Assembly: GCF_026151655.1 (NCBI RefSeq)
Contig: NZ_JAMQPN010000006.1
Location: forward strand, 124,001 to 188,000
Reading direction: 5' to 3'
Source of the DNA: Leptospira soteropolitanensis
GTDB lineage: Bacteria; Spirochaetota; Leptospiria; Leptospirales; Leptospiraceae
DNA length: 64,000 nt
Within the stretch, counting starts at the first letter, position 1. Each line of letters starts with the position of its first letter. The notes below the pieces were generated by a model. That model did not search any database. It saw nothing but the letters and a program-made list of their open reading frames with translations, and was not told the DNA's origin. Shown here piece by piece: positions 34,448-44,133 of the stretch. A program made the translations under genes and the position numbers.

Positions 34448-35652
34448 ATATAATCTGCCAACAAATAGGTTAAACCGTACGACCCAACTAGTACAGTGAA
34501 TAAAAAACTAAACCAAAAGAATACCAATCTTGTTTGTAATATTCTATATACCCCTGAATCAAAATTCCGATTCGGCAAACGAACTAAAGGCAATACTTTA
34601 TTCAATGATATGAAGAAAAATATGGCTCCTATAATAGGGAACAAAAACAAGAAGAATAACTTTTGTTTGATTGCTATTTCAATTACCTTTAAATCTAAAA
34701 CAAAAACTGGTGACAAAGGAAATACAAAGGCTACTAGTAGCGCCAAGAGATACATATACAATGCTTTATGACTAAGCGAAGAGTTTTCTAAAATTTGCGA
34801 AATATTCCTTTTCCCTGCATCCATCCGCAAAATCCCCATAGAAAGAAATACTAAAAGTTTCACAAGAACTGTAGTTGTTAGTAAAAAGTAAAATATATCA
34901 TCCGATACATCTAACCATAAAAACAAAGTCAACATACCAGTATGGAAAAGAGCGACCTTAGCCGAGATCCTTCGAATATCTTCTTTCGAAAAAAGAACCA
35001 ATGTAGAATAAAGAATGGTTAGAACCCCAATAAACAAAATTCCATTGGCTGCATTAATCATATGTGGATTGATTTCACGTTCTAACTGAATGAGAGGGCG
35101 GATGGCCAATACCACACTGACCGGCACAAAGGAAGCAATCAAAGAAGAAATTTGACTTGGACTCTCCGCGTAGGTATCCCCTACCCAAAAATGATTCGGT
35201 ACAAGGCCAAGTTTACCACTATATCCATAAACCGTTAGTAGAATCCCAGTCTCAATCAAAAGTCCGCTCTGGCCGACTAACCCCTGTTTCAAAGTATTAA
35301 AGTCTAAATTCTCCAAAGGAGTAGAGACAAACAGTAGGATTACAATTCCTAAAAATGCAAGACCTAAAGCATAGGAATTGATAAGCAAAAATTTCCAGCC
35401 GACATGAAAGGAACGCTCCGTTCCACTAGAGGAAATGAGCAAAGCTCCAAAGAGGGTAGAAGCTTCTATCAAGATCCATTTGAGAACAATATTATCAGTA
35501 AACCAAGAGTAAAATAAAGATCCAAAAAAACATATCTTCAGAATACTCCATAACCAAATCCTTGTTTGCCCCTTCGTTGGAGCAAAAACAGAGACTAAAA
35601 ATATTACGATAAATGCGATGACTCCCGAAAGATAAAAAAGTTCTGCCATCAT
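34435..35652 (-). CDS. Proton-pumping antiporter-like subunit (HyfF/NuoN/MrpD-related, short)
   Basis: A 405-residue membrane protein with about 11-12 hydrophobic segments. The conserved antiporter-family centre is visible as LVPNHFWVGDTYAESPSQISSLIASFVPVSVV, where the Lys/His and neighbouring residues line the proton path in this family, and LVLFSKEDIRRISAKVALFHTGML. It is shorter than HyfF (about 525 residues). The start is one of two consecutive ATG codons, and the gene overlaps both neighbours. It would form part of the membrane arm of the hydrogenase-like complex. Confidence 0.82.
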   Translation of the reverse strand: MMAELFYLSGVIAFIVIFLVSVFAPTKGQTRIWLWSILKICFFGSLFYSWFTDNIVLKWILIEASTLFGALLISSSGTERSFHVGWKFLLINSYALGLAFLGIVILLFVSTPLENLDFNTLKQGLVGQSGLLIETGILLTVYGYSGKLGLVPNHFWVGDTYAESPSQISSLIASFVPVSVVLAIRPLIQLEREINPHMINAANGILFIGVLTILYSTLVLFSKEDIRRISAKVALFHTGMLTLFLWLDVSDDIFYFLLTTTVLVKLLVFLSMGILRMDAGKRNISQILENSSLSHKALYMYLLALLVAFVFPLSPVFVLDLKVIEIAIKQKLFFLFLFPIIGAIFFFISLNKVLPLVRLPNRNFDSGVYRILQTRLVFFWFSFLFTVLVGSYGLTYLLADYIWKR

Positions 35653-36260
35653 AGTTTTCTCTCCTTAGTATGCATATGAGGAGAGAGCTGCAAAATTCCA
35701 CCCGATACAATGACTAAAATCGCATCTAAAAAAGATCCAAATTCAAGTCCAACAGGAAGGCCTTTGTCTAAAACCATAGTTAAAACAAAAATTCCATTTT
35801 CGAAAACACAAAACCCGGCAATGAGAGCAAGCCAATTTCGTCTAACAACAAAACAAAGAATACCCACGTAAACGAGTAAAATCACGTAAATCAGACCTAT
35901 TTTATGTACTGGAATGGAAAGAACAGAAACACCTTCGGTAATTTTTACGGCCAAAACCAAACCAAGTACCATAAACAACAAAGTTGCTAAGTAACCAAAT
36001 CGCGGCGTTGTGCTCTCATTCATTTTTGATTTATTAGCAGTCCAATTCAAAACCCAGGGTGTGAGTATACCTTTAAACAATACTACCATAACAATCAGTG
36101 AAATGGCATGTTTTAAGTCGCCATCATGTGTTTGCAAAACAGGGAAAACCAAAAGGAACCCTTGCACACTTAAAAAAAAGATAATTCGACTCAACCGGTT
36201 TTCGACTAAGACGACGATCCCAGTAAGTAACAATAATAAATAAATAAAATCGTAAATCAT
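35649..36260 (-). CDS. HyfE/NuoK-like membrane subunit
   Basis: A 203-residue integral membrane protein with six hydrophobic segments. The C-terminal half resembles NuoK/MnhC/HyfE (LALIAGFCVFENGIFVLTMVL, with a membrane Glu characteristic of the family, then FLDAILVIVSGGIL). It lies between the HyfC-like and HyfF-like genes, as in hydrogenase 4 operons, and overlaps the latter by four bases. It is probably part of the ion-translocating arm. Confidence 0.8.
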   Translation of the reverse strand: MIYDFIYLLLLLTGIVVLVENRLSRIIFFLSVQGFLLVFPVLQTHDGDLKHAISLIVMVVLFKGILTPWVLNWTANKSKMNESTTPRFGYLATLLFMVLGLVLAVKITEGVSVLSIPVHKIGLIYVILLVYVGILCFVVRRNWLALIAGFCVFENGIFVLTMVLDKGLPVGLEFGSFLDAILVIVSGGILQLSPHMHTKERKL

Positions 36261-36268
36261 AACAACCT

Positions 36269-37147
36269 TTAAGACAATTTAACCAATGTGCCTAAAATTA
36301 ATATCGCGATGAACGTTAATCCCATAAACTCAGGGATCCAACTCCACTTCCTTCGAACACTATTCGACTCCCAGAAGCCAAGAATGATTGCAAGTAGTAT
36401 CACCATCGGAGCAATCATAAGCTCTCTTGCAAAACTATCCAAAACCTCATTCCGAAATAATTTAGAATGTTCAAGTGCTAACTTTACAAGAAAAACAAGC
36501 AAAGTAGAAAGTTTTATGGAACTTGCCAATTCAAATAGTCCCAATTGTTTCCCAGAAGCTTCCAAAATCATCGCCTCATGAACCATAGTTAACTCTAAAT
36601 GCGTTCTTGGATCATCAAACGGTGGTTTGGCGAGTTCTGCAAGGATTGCAATAAATGCTAAGGAAAGGAAAAGTAAACCAATTAGAGCACCTTGCGGACT
36701 AACAGAAATTTCAATATGTGACTGGGCCGCAAGGATCATTAAAATAAATGTGGGTTCAGCCATTACCGAAAGTAAAATCTCTCTTCCCGAAGCCATCCCA
36801 CCAAAAGAAGAAGCTCCCTCCATCGCAAAACTAACATAAGAAAACCGGTAAAGAGCAAGAAAAAACGGAATGAGTATAAAAGGAGCCCATTCAAACAAAA
36901 CTACACTCCAAATCATAACTGATGAAAACAACGCGACCCTTGGCGCCAAGTGTGTAAAATCAGAAATGTTTGTGTGAGAAATTGGTTTTTTCCTAAGCGA
37001 TTTATCCACTTCCCAAAAAAACTGAAGTAATTTTGGACCTCGCCTACCTTGGGCATAGGCCCTAACTTTCCGTATAATACCCGTTAGAAGAAATGGCATT
37101 ACAATAAAAAGAATTACCAAGTAAATATAATAAATAACCGTATTCAT
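36269..37147 (-). CDS. HyfC/HycD/NuoH-like membrane subunit
   Basis: A 292-residue protein with about eight membrane helices that corresponds to the subunit linking the redox and membrane arms. The loop motif AELAKPPFDDPRTHLELTMV with HEAMILEASGKQLGL near residue 190 is diagnostic and keeps the acidic residues involved in ion movement. RKVRAYAQGRRGPKLLQ near the N-terminus is the usual first cytosolic loop. It starts directly at the end of the HyfB-like gene. Confidence 0.88.
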   Translation of the reverse strand: MNTVIYYIYLVILFIVMPFLLTGIIRKVRAYAQGRRGPKLLQFFWEVDKSLRKKPISHTNISDFTHLAPRVALFSSVMIWSVVLFEWAPFILIPFFLALYRFSYVSFAMEGASSFGGMASGREILLSVMAEPTFILMILAAQSHIEISVSPQGALIGLLFLSLAFIAILAELAKPPFDDPRTHLELTMVHEAMILEASGKQLGLFELASSIKLSTLLVFLVKLALEHSKLFRNEVLDSFARELMIAPMVILLAIILGFWESNSVRRKWSWIPEFMGLTFIAILILGTLVKLS

Positions 37148-38893
37148 TTATAAACCCCCAAAATCACCTAAGATAAGCAGTGAAAAAATGAAGATTAGAA
37201 AAATAGATGAAATGGCAAGGTATTGACTTACATCTTCATCTTTAGGATGAGTTGTTTTAGACATTATCCCTATTCCCAAACGAAAAAATGAAGTAATTCC
37301 TTTGATTAAAAAAGAATCCACTTTTGATTCTCCTGTCTTACTTAAAAAATACCTGCCGAGTGAATTCCGTAACGGTTCCGAAAAAACCGATGTCGGTATT
37401 GAGAGTTCGTGGCCGCTGTAACCTCCACCGCAATCCCAATTTTTTTTCTTTGGTTGTCCGTATCGTTTTAGTTGATAACGATCATACAATCGGAAAATAA
37501 TCACCGTTCCAATCGTTACATAAGATACCAAAGATAAGGTCCAAAACCAATCTAACAATTGCGGATCGACAAATGGACTTAACATTGGCAATCGAACGAA
37601 GTAAGGAATCAATAAAGGAAAAATAAAAATTACTAATGCTAAACTAAACAAAGATATGGTTACCCATCTTCTTTTTTGCACTCCAAATGGTTGAATAGTG
37701 ATGTCTTTGCCTGGAGTAGACAAAAATAAACTCATAAACAATTTGATATGTGTAAATCCACCAAGGACTATCCCAAAGAAGATAAATATCATCGAAGGCA
37801 AAAGAAAAACCGAGCGACCAATCGGCATATCCAAAATCCGTGCATTCAAATAAAAGTATGTTGCTTCAGATACAAATCCAAGAGTGCCCGGAAGTACAGC
37901 ATAACTAAAAGTACCTGCACCTAACAACAAAGGAGAGATTCCAAGGAGTCTTCCGATTCCTTTTAACTCATCACTGGAACTTGAATTTTTTAGCCTTGCC
38001 ACCATACCGATAGAAAACAACTGGAACGTCTTTGAAAAAGAATGATGGAATAAACCAAGAAAAAACAATATTCGGAAAGAATTACTTAAAGTCATAAGTT
38101 CCGAATCAACTGAAAACTGAAACATTCCAGCGATGATCAAACATAACCAAAGAAAGTTAATCGATTCAACTGAACTGTATGCCAAAGATATTTTTGGATC
38201 TTTATGAAAGAAACTAGTAATTCCACCGAAGAATATTCCCAATGCTGCAAGTGGGAACAAAATCTGATAAATGATTGGATCCAATTGATTCGGTAGAACA
38301 TACCGGTAAAAAAGTAAAAGAGGGAATACTTCCAAAACTCCTGCAAAAGCACCTAGAGCATGTGATGGACCTCCCTCGTTTACTTTAGGAATCCACAAAT
38401 GAAATCCGGAGAATCCGGATTTAATCAATAAACCAACAAGAAGTAAAATAATACCGATATTGTCGCCATCAGGTAACATCACCCAGGCGGACAAAAAGAG
38501 TGCTGATATTCCAGATGCTAAAAGTAATGAACCCAAACTTTCGATTTGTTTTTTGCCAAACTCAGTACCAGAATAAATCAAAATAGTAGAAAAGGACGTT
38601 ACTTCCAATGCAATAGGCAGTAAGAGTGATTTTCCTGACAAATAACAAAGACCTAACGCTGACCAAAAGATTATATAGCCGACCGTGACTTTATTTTTTT
38701 CTTTAGGCTCATAAGACTGAACCAACATAAAGGAAGAAAATCCAATATATGCTTGAATGACTAAACCAACCAAAATAGGAAAGTCCACAGACAAAACATC
38801 GTAATTAGAAAACAAAAATATAGCAAGCGGCGACAAGGCCGATATACCAACTAGGATCGATCTGAAGATTGAAATTCTTTCATCTTCTAACAT
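37148..38893 (-). CDS. HyfB/NuoL-like antiporter subunit
   Basis: A 581-residue membrane protein with about 14-15 hydrophobic segments that resembles the large antiporter-type subunit of hydrogenase 4 and complex I. Conserved parts are IKSGFSGFHLWIPKVNEGGPSHALGAFAGVLE, matching the K-x-x-x-x-H-x-W-L-P-x-A-x-x-x-P-S family pattern, and FFHKDPKISLAYSSVESINF. The C-terminal region ends with WDCGGGYSGHE and a hydrophilic loop, as in HyfB. It is the first large gene of the operon and would pump H+ or Na+. Confidence 0.85.
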   Translation of the reverse strand: MLEDERISIFRSILVGISALSPLAIFLFSNYDVLSVDFPILVGLVIQAYIGFSSFMLVQSYEPKEKNKVTVGYIIFWSALGLCYLSGKSLLLPIALEVTSFSTILIYSGTEFGKKQIESLGSLLLASGISALFLSAWVMLPDGDNIGIILLLVGLLIKSGFSGFHLWIPKVNEGGPSHALGAFAGVLEVFPLLLFYRYVLPNQLDPIIYQILFPLAALGIFFGGITSFFHKDPKISLAYSSVESINFLWLCLIIAGMFQFSVDSELMTLSNSFRILFFLGLFHHSFSKTFQLFSIGMVARLKNSSSSDELKGIGRLLGISPLLLGAGTFSYAVLPGTLGFVSEATYFYLNARILDMPIGRSVFLLPSMIFIFFGIVLGGFTHIKLFMSLFLSTPGKDITIQPFGVQKRRWVTISLFSLALVIFIFPLLIPYFVRLPMLSPFVDPQLLDWFWTLSLVSYVTIGTVIIFRLYDRYQLKRYGQPKKKNWDCGGGYSGHELSIPTSVFSEPLRNSLGRYFLSKTGESKVDSFLIKGITSFFRLGIGIMSKTTHPKDEDVSQYLAISSIFLIFIFSLLILGDFGGL

Positions 38894-38931
38894 AACTACC
38901 TCAAAAATTAAATTTTAAAGAAATAAGTCTG

Positions 38932-39216
38932 TTATGTAAGTTGGGGAGAGCCCCGGCGATCAGGGAATTTGATCGAAATGATTTGGTAAGCGAAAGAAGG
39001 AATATTTCGAAAAGAATAAGATTGGGAAATTAAAATGAGAACAGGGAATATGGGAACAGAAAGAACACTTTCTTCTTCTCCCGGAAGTTCTTCCAAATTT
39101 TTCTCACAGGTAAAGATCTCACCAGACTCGGTAAACTCCGCAAGCGAAGTCCAGGACTGTGACTTACCGATCACAAGGACTGACAGAAGTAGAATAAAAA
39201 ATATACGTGCTATCAA
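38932..39216 (-). CDS. Possible small exported protein at the head of the hydrogenase-like operon
   Basis: A 94-residue frame beginning with TTG. Residues 1-21 form a convincing signal peptide (IARIFFILLLSVLVIGKSQS). The rest is a short acidic stretch, a hydrophobic patch near residues 52-62 and a basic tail. It ends 38 bases before the HyfB-like gene on the same strand and fills the gap to the divergent ABC exporter. Against it are the TTG start, no clear ribosome binding site and no recognised family. Confidence 0.4.
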   Translation of the reverse strand: MIARIFFILLLSVLVIGKSQSWTSLAEFTESGEIFTCEKNLEELPGEEESVLSVPIFPVLILISQSYSFRNIPSFAYQIISIKFPDRRGSPQLT

Positions 39217-39274
39217 TCAGTTTTACCGATATCTTGATATTCTCGACTGTCTTATAAATGGGAAGTTATTTTTA

Positions 39275-39979
39275 GTGAGCAGTGAAAAAAAAGAATCGAA
39301 CACAAACTCTGTCATAAAAATCCAAAATGTTAACAAAACTTTTTACCAAGGCGATTTTGCATTTCCTGTATTGAATGACATTTCATTTGAAATCGCAGAA
39401 AAAAAACTAGTTACCCTTATGGGGCCTTCCGGCAGCGGTAAGTCAACGTTACTAAATATCCTATCCGCAATTGAATTAGCAGATTCAGGTGAAGTCAATG
39501 TGTTCGGAAACCAGCTCTCTTGTGCCAATGAAAAGGAACTTACCATTTATAGACGAAAAACAATCGGAATCGTATTTCAGTTTTTCCATTTATTCCCTTA
39601 CCTTTCGGCAGTGGAAAATGTTGCTTTACCTTTATACCTTTTAGGAACCCCAAAAAACATTGCAGTGTCCAAAGCCCAAAACGCTCTTTCTCTTGTGGGA
39701 CTCAAACACAGGTTAGAATTTACTCCTAAAGAAATGTCAGGCGGCGAAAAACAAAGAGTATCCATTGCTCGTGCGATGGTGCATCAACCCAAACTCATTC
39801 TAGCAGATGAACCAACGGGAAACTTAGATTCAAGGTCTTCCGAAATCATTATGAAATTATTCTATCAATGTGTTCATGAATTAGGCATATCTGTGTTTCT
39901 TGTGACCCACAACGAACAAATCGGCGATTCTGGAGATATTAATCTGCGAATGTTAGATGGCAAAATTCTAAAAAAATGA
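39275..39979 (+). CDS. ABC transporter ATPase, LolD/MacB type
   Basis: A 234-residue ATPase with complete motifs: GPSGSGKST (Walker A), FQFFHLFPYLSAVENV (Q-loop), MSGGEKQRVSIARAM (signature), LILADEPTGNLDSRSS (Walker B and D-loop) and VTHNEQ (switch). The pattern TGNLDS is typical of LolD, MacB and FtsE proteins. I choose GTG at 39275, preceded by GGGAAG, over an in-frame ATG at 39035 because the 80 extra residues are not family sequence and would cover the divergent promoter. Its stop overlaps the permease start (ATGA). Export of lipoproteins or envelope stress relief is likely. Confidence 0.9.
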   Translation: MSSEKKESNTNSVIKIQNVNKTFYQGDFAFPVLNDISFEIAEKKLVTLMGPSGSGKSTLLNILSAIELADSGEVNVFGNQLSCANEKELTIYRRKTIGIVFQFFHLFPYLSAVENVALPLYLLGTPKNIAVSKAQNALSLVGLKHRLEFTPKEMSGGEKQRVSIARAMVHQPKLILADEPTGNLDSRSSEIIMKLFYQCVHELGISVFLVTHNEQIGDSGDINLRMLDGKILKK

Positions 39980-42435
39980 AATTTCTTTATTACTTATTCA
40001 TCTATCGATACTTTAAAGATAATTTTTCCCGAACATTTCTATCGATTGCTGCAATTAGCTTAGGCATTGCTTTATTTGTGAGCACACAAATCAATGCATG
40101 GCGGGCCGAGCAGAGTGTACTCGACCAAATGCTCGGATATTCCTCCGAAAAATTTATCGGGAGGTATGTCGCAAACAACCAAAACCAAGGAGCAGATGAT
40201 CACTTTCTAAAAGAGATAGACCAGCAAAACTTAGAAAACGTAAAGTTAGAACCGGAATTCCAAAAAAGAGGTACAATCCACTTAAACGAGGAACAAATTC
40301 TTAGTTTTCCCGTTATAGGAAAAGATATTCTTCTAACGTTTCCAGCCTCCCTCAGGAAAGAGGAAAACAAAAAAATACCCAAATATTTTTTTAGCCAGTC
40401 TCTATTCGAAAAATTCCAGTTACAACAAAAGACACCAAAGTTTTTCATTTGTGAAAAGGAAGTTTCTATCACAAGGGAAGATTTTGATCTTATTCCCATA
40501 GATGGCATTTTCCTTGTTATGGATATAACAAAGCTTCAATCTATTTGTAATCAAAAAAATCAAATTACCTCGATATGGTTAATCCAAGAAGAAAACGAAA
40601 TAGAACCAAAAACTATAAACAAAATAAATTCCTCAGATTGGACCTATGAACCTAAAGAACAAATTTTGGAACGTGCAGGAATCGCTTTAGGATCCTTAAA
40701 AATTAACCTAACTATCGTTTCATTAGTTTCGGTTTTGATATCTTTTTTTATGGTTTCCAATATGTTTACTGGGCTTTATTTAGCAAGAAAACATGAATTT
40801 GGAATTTTATTATCGATTGGTTCCGACAAAATAAATAACTTTATACTATTTTTATCGCAATCGATTGTCATTGGAGTCTTAGGGGGAATTTTAGGAATAT
40901 CGTTAGGAGTATTCATTGCCAATACCAACTTATTCACTACAGTAAACACTATCACAGATTCCGAACAAATTCGTTCTTATCGCAACATACCATTCTTTAT
41001 CATCGCTTCAGGTTTTTTGATTTCCATCGTTGGATCTGTACTCGCTTCGATTTTTAATTCTTACAAAACATATAAAATTCTTCCGATCGACCTAATACGA
41101 GAAAGAGATGTTTCGAAAACCGACTTCTTTTTTGGTTTCACAAACAAAAAAACCTTATTTCTTTCCATCCTCTTTATCCTATTGGGAGTAACTCTCGGTC
41201 TTCTTAGTTTTGCTAAACAGATTTTACCAGGCATGATCGGGGTTGGATTTGTGATTCTTGGATTTGTAGCATTAAACTTTTTGGCCATTCCTTATTTTGT
41301 TCAAATATTAGATGATTATTTTTCAAAATTTCATTTTCCTCAAACAATTAAAATAGGATTGAAAGAAATTCAAATGGAACCCTGGAAACATGGACTCACT
41401 TGTTCCACCATTATGTTATCTACCTCTCTTGTTTTTACCCTTACTAGTTTGACAAGTAGTTATGAAAGATCACTCATTCATTGGGTGGATGAAGAAAACA
41501 AATCAGACTACTCTCTTATCAACGAAAAAAAATTAAACTCCGGAGAACCAGGAGTTCCTATCGTCCTCTTTGAAACACTAAAGACAGTTCCAGAATTTTC
41601 TACGGTAGAGCCCTTCTACATTGATTCAAAATTTATCGTAAACGGGAAATACTACACTTTACATGTATTAAATTTCAAATCGGGTTATGACAAAAACCAA
41701 TTAATCGTTTCAAAAAACTTATGTTTTTTGGATCGAATTTGCAAAGGGAGTTCCATTACGATCAGCACCGAACTAAACTCGAAACTTTCCATTTACATCC
41801 AAGATGAAAAAGATCATTTTTTCTCCGAAAGAGGAACCATAATGATGGATTATTCATTTTTTCAGAAAAACTTCTTTATCAAATATCTTAATTCGATACG
41901 AATCACTAAAAACAAAAAAATCACGGAAAAACAAACATTAAACATACTACAAGATATAGCAAAAACGAATGGATTAAAATTGATTAACCAAACTGAATTA
42001 AAGAAACTTTATTTAGAGGGAATGAACCAAGTTTTTTCTATTTTAGACACTTTAAAGATTTCGGCCCTCTTTATTTCTTTACTTGCACTAACAACATCAC
42101 TTATTTATTTTATAAAAGAAAAATCACAAATGTTAGCTGGATTAAAGGCAATCGGTATGGACTCATACCAAATGTTCCAACTAATCTACAGCCAAACACT
42201 ATTCCTAATTTCATTTGGAATCCTTTCAGGAATTGTCAGTAGTATCATTTTATCCCCCATTGTTATTTTTGGAATCAATCGAAATGCATTTGGATGGATC
42301 CTCGACTTCCAATACCCAACTGCACTTGTAGTAAAACTCCCGATACTGATTCCCGTAATCACATTTTTCATTTGCCTACTGCCATTTTATTTCCTGAAGA
42401 AGATGAGAATTTCAAAAGAACTGCAATACGAATAA
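39976..42435 (+). CDS. FtsX/LolC-like ABC permease, two-domain
   Basis: An 819-residue permease of the MacB/LolC/FtsX superfamily. An N-terminal helix (about 15-35), a long extracytoplasmic domain and three helices (about 245-370) with ARKHEFGILLSIG are followed by a second unit with helices near 385-440, another periplasmic domain and a final trio near 700-810 with MLAGLKAIGMDSYQMF. The double FtsX arrangement (about 8-10 helices) resembles lipoprotein-sorting and lipid-export permeases. It is coupled to the preceding ATPase. Confidence 0.88.
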   Translation: MKFLYYLFIYRYFKDNFSRTFLSIAAISLGIALFVSTQINAWRAEQSVLDQMLGYSSEKFIGRYVANNQNQGADDHFLKEIDQQNLENVKLEPEFQKRGTIHLNEEQILSFPVIGKDILLTFPASLRKEENKKIPKYFFSQSLFEKFQLQQKTPKFFICEKEVSITREDFDLIPIDGIFLVMDITKLQSICNQKNQITSIWLIQEENEIEPKTINKINSSDWTYEPKEQILERAGIALGSLKINLTIVSLVSVLISFFMVSNMFTGLYLARKHEFGILLSIGSDKINNFILFLSQSIVIGVLGGILGISLGVFIANTNLFTTVNTITDSEQIRSYRNIPFFIIASGFLISIVGSVLASIFNSYKTYKILPIDLIRERDVSKTDFFFGFTNKKTLFLSILFILLGVTLGLLSFAKQILPGMIGVGFVILGFVALNFLAIPYFVQILDDYFSKFHFPQTIKIGLKEIQMEPWKHGLTCSTIMLSTSLVFTLTSLTSSYERSLIHWVDEENKSDYSLINEKKLNSGEPGVPIVLFETLKTVPEFSTVEPFYIDSKFIVNGKYYTLHVLNFKSGYDKNQLIVSKNLCFLDRICKGSSITISTELNSKLSIYIQDEKDHFFSERGTIMMDYSFFQKNFFIKYLNSIRITKNKKITEKQTLNILQDIAKTNGLKLINQTELKKLYLEGMNQVFSILDTLKISALFISLLALTTSLIYFIKEKSQMLAGLKAIGMDSYQMFQLIYSQTLFLISFGILSGIVSSIILSPIVIFGINRNAFGWILDFQYPTALVVKLPILIPVITFFICLLPFYFLKKMRISKELQYE

Positions 42436-42472
42436 TTCTTTACCGAAAAGGTGCTATTGGTAATTTTTATTC

Positions 42473-43378
42473 ATGGCCGGAAGTATCAAAGTTTGTTTGG
42501 AACTTGCAGAAATGATTCGGAAAGAAAACCTCGAATCACGAGAAAAAATTCCGACTTCAGATTCACATTTGCGGATTTGGTCTTCACAGTTATCAAGAAC
42601 CGAAGAAGATCTCAGGAAATTACTTACCGCGCTAAGAGACAGTCATTATATTTTTATTGTATCCATAGTCGCTCCTGATCCAAATTTATTTGTTTACGGC
42701 GAAGATGCTTACGTATTCGCAGAACCGTTCATTTTGAACGAATTAAAAAGACATTCCGAAGAAACTTTGGAAAAATTATACGAAGCAAGTAATTACAAAA
42801 GGAAATCTGCCTTTCAAATCACGCGAGAACTCTTTCCAAAAATTAAAGAGTTTAACAATACTCCTCTCGGTCGCTCGATTAATTTGTCAGTAATGCTCGA
42901 AGAATTCCAAAGGATGTTGACTGCGCAAAGTTACGAGTATACCGACCAATGGCGTAGAACTAAACTGCAAGAAATTTTCAAAGATGAAGTAATTGCTTCC
43001 GAGGAATTAGCCAATGCAGCGATTAAAGACTACGACCCAACCAAACGAGCCGTAGACCAACTAAAAGAACAAACACCAAAAGAAAAGGTTGATCAAAACT
43101 GGGTTAAAGCAAAAGAAAATTTTTCCACCGAATTCTTGTTACGCGTTCATTTTAGAAAATATGAATTTGATGTTGTAAAAAAACTAATCCAATCAGGTAA
43201 ATTAAAAGACGAAAAGGACATTAAGTATGTTCGTGATACCTTACAACTAATGGAAAATCGTATGGACCAAGACAATCTATTAAAAAGATATGCAACAGAA
43301 ATGGTTGAATTACGAAGATATGCCCAAGCAAAACTAAATTTACTTAGGCAAAGTGTAGGGTCAAAACAGGAAAGTTAA
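42473..43378 (+). CDS. Unknown helical cytosolic protein
   Basis: A 301-residue hydrophilic protein that I do not recognise. It has no signal peptide or membrane segment. The first 100 residues mix helix and strand (IFIVSIVAPDPNLFVYG), and the remainder is predicted mostly helical and rich in Lys and Glu (NWVKAKENFSTEFLLRVHF, YVRDTLQLMENRMDQ). It lies 37 bases after the FtsX-like permease on the same strand, so co-transcription is possible. It may be a spirochete-specific family. Confidence 0.65.
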   Translation: MAGSIKVCLELAEMIRKENLESREKIPTSDSHLRIWSSQLSRTEEDLRKLLTALRDSHYIFIVSIVAPDPNLFVYGEDAYVFAEPFILNELKRHSEETLEKLYEASNYKRKSAFQITRELFPKIKEFNNTPLGRSINLSVMLEEFQRMLTAQSYEYTDQWRRTKLQEIFKDEVIASEELANAAIKDYDPTKRAVDQLKEQTPKEKVDQNWVKAKENFSTEFLLRVHFRKYEFDVVKKLIQSGKLKDEKDIKYVRDTLQLMENRMDQDNLLKRYATEMVELRRYAQAKLNLLRQSVGSKQES

Positions 43379-43380
43379 AA

Positions 43381-44133
43381 TTAATTTTTTAACCAACCAG
43401 ACTTATCTAATTGAATATAAACCTGAAAGAAAAATACCACCAAACTAATAAAAATCATCCTTCGTTTTAACGAAAACTGACTAATGGTATAATTTTGTTT
43501 TTCAGGTAAATAAAGAAGGTAAATGATCAAATTTACGTTAAAAAATAAACCCAAAAACTCATTAGAAAGAATCGGAAATTTTTCTCTAACCGTGGGAAGA
43601 TAGGTCGCTATCAAAACCAAAATACTTGGCAAAAAGTATAATGGAGTTTTGATCGTCCATAACCTGTCTTCGGTTAAATCACTGATTCTTTTTATTCCTG
43701 ATTCCTTTTCAAGTATTGATACTAATTCTTCCTGCTTTTCAATGTTTACAAGTGGATAGATTTTTTCTTTTGTTTCTAAAACAATACGATCATATCCACG
43801 AAATTTATCGATTGTTATCTGCTCTAAATCTTTCATCCGAATAGAAGCACAATTTCCGTTCGAATCAAACTGTTTTAAAGACCCACCTTCGATTTCAATT
43901 CGCCCAGATGATAAAATTTCTATCTGTTTTAAGTAATTTTTTCGGAGAAACCAAAAGAACAATACTAACAAAGGAACAAAAATGGTAAAAAACTGTACCC
44001 TACCTTCTTTTGGCACCTGCAGACTGTTATATGCAACAAAAACTACAAATAAGGATACAACTGCCCAAGTTCTTTTTAATAGTTTATTTCTAAATAAACT
44101 GACATCATACAAAAATGTTTTTTGGTTACTCAT
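43381..44133 (-). CDS. Unknown integral membrane protein
   Basis: A 250-residue protein with two hydrophobic segments near residues 22-38 and 48-62, a cytosolic beta-rich segment (about 70-145) reminiscent of bacterial PH-like domains (GRIEIEGGSLKQFD, YDRIVLETKEKIYPLV), and three more membrane segments toward the C-terminus. I do not recognise the family. It directly abuts pyrE (stop to start without a gap on the same strand), so the pair is co-transcribed, but no functional link is evident. Confidence 0.65.
   Translation of the reverse strand: MSNQKTFLYDVSLFRNKLLKRTWAVVSLFVVFVAYNSLQVPKEGRVQFFTIFVPLLVLFFWFLRKNYLKQIEILSSGRIEIEGGSLKQFDSNGNCASIRMKDLEQITIDKFRGYDRIVLETKEKIYPLVNIEKQEELVSILEKESGIKRISDLTEDRLWTIKTPLYFLPSILVLIATYLPTVREKFPILSNEFLGLFFNVNLIIYLLYLPEKQNYTISQFSLKRRMIFISLVVFFFQVYIQLDKSGWLKN

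Noticed and set aside
39035..39274. 80-residue N-terminal extension of the LolD-like ATPase
   Set aside because: Not ATPase sequence, and it covers the divergent promoter region; GTG at 39275 with GGGAAG upstream fits better.
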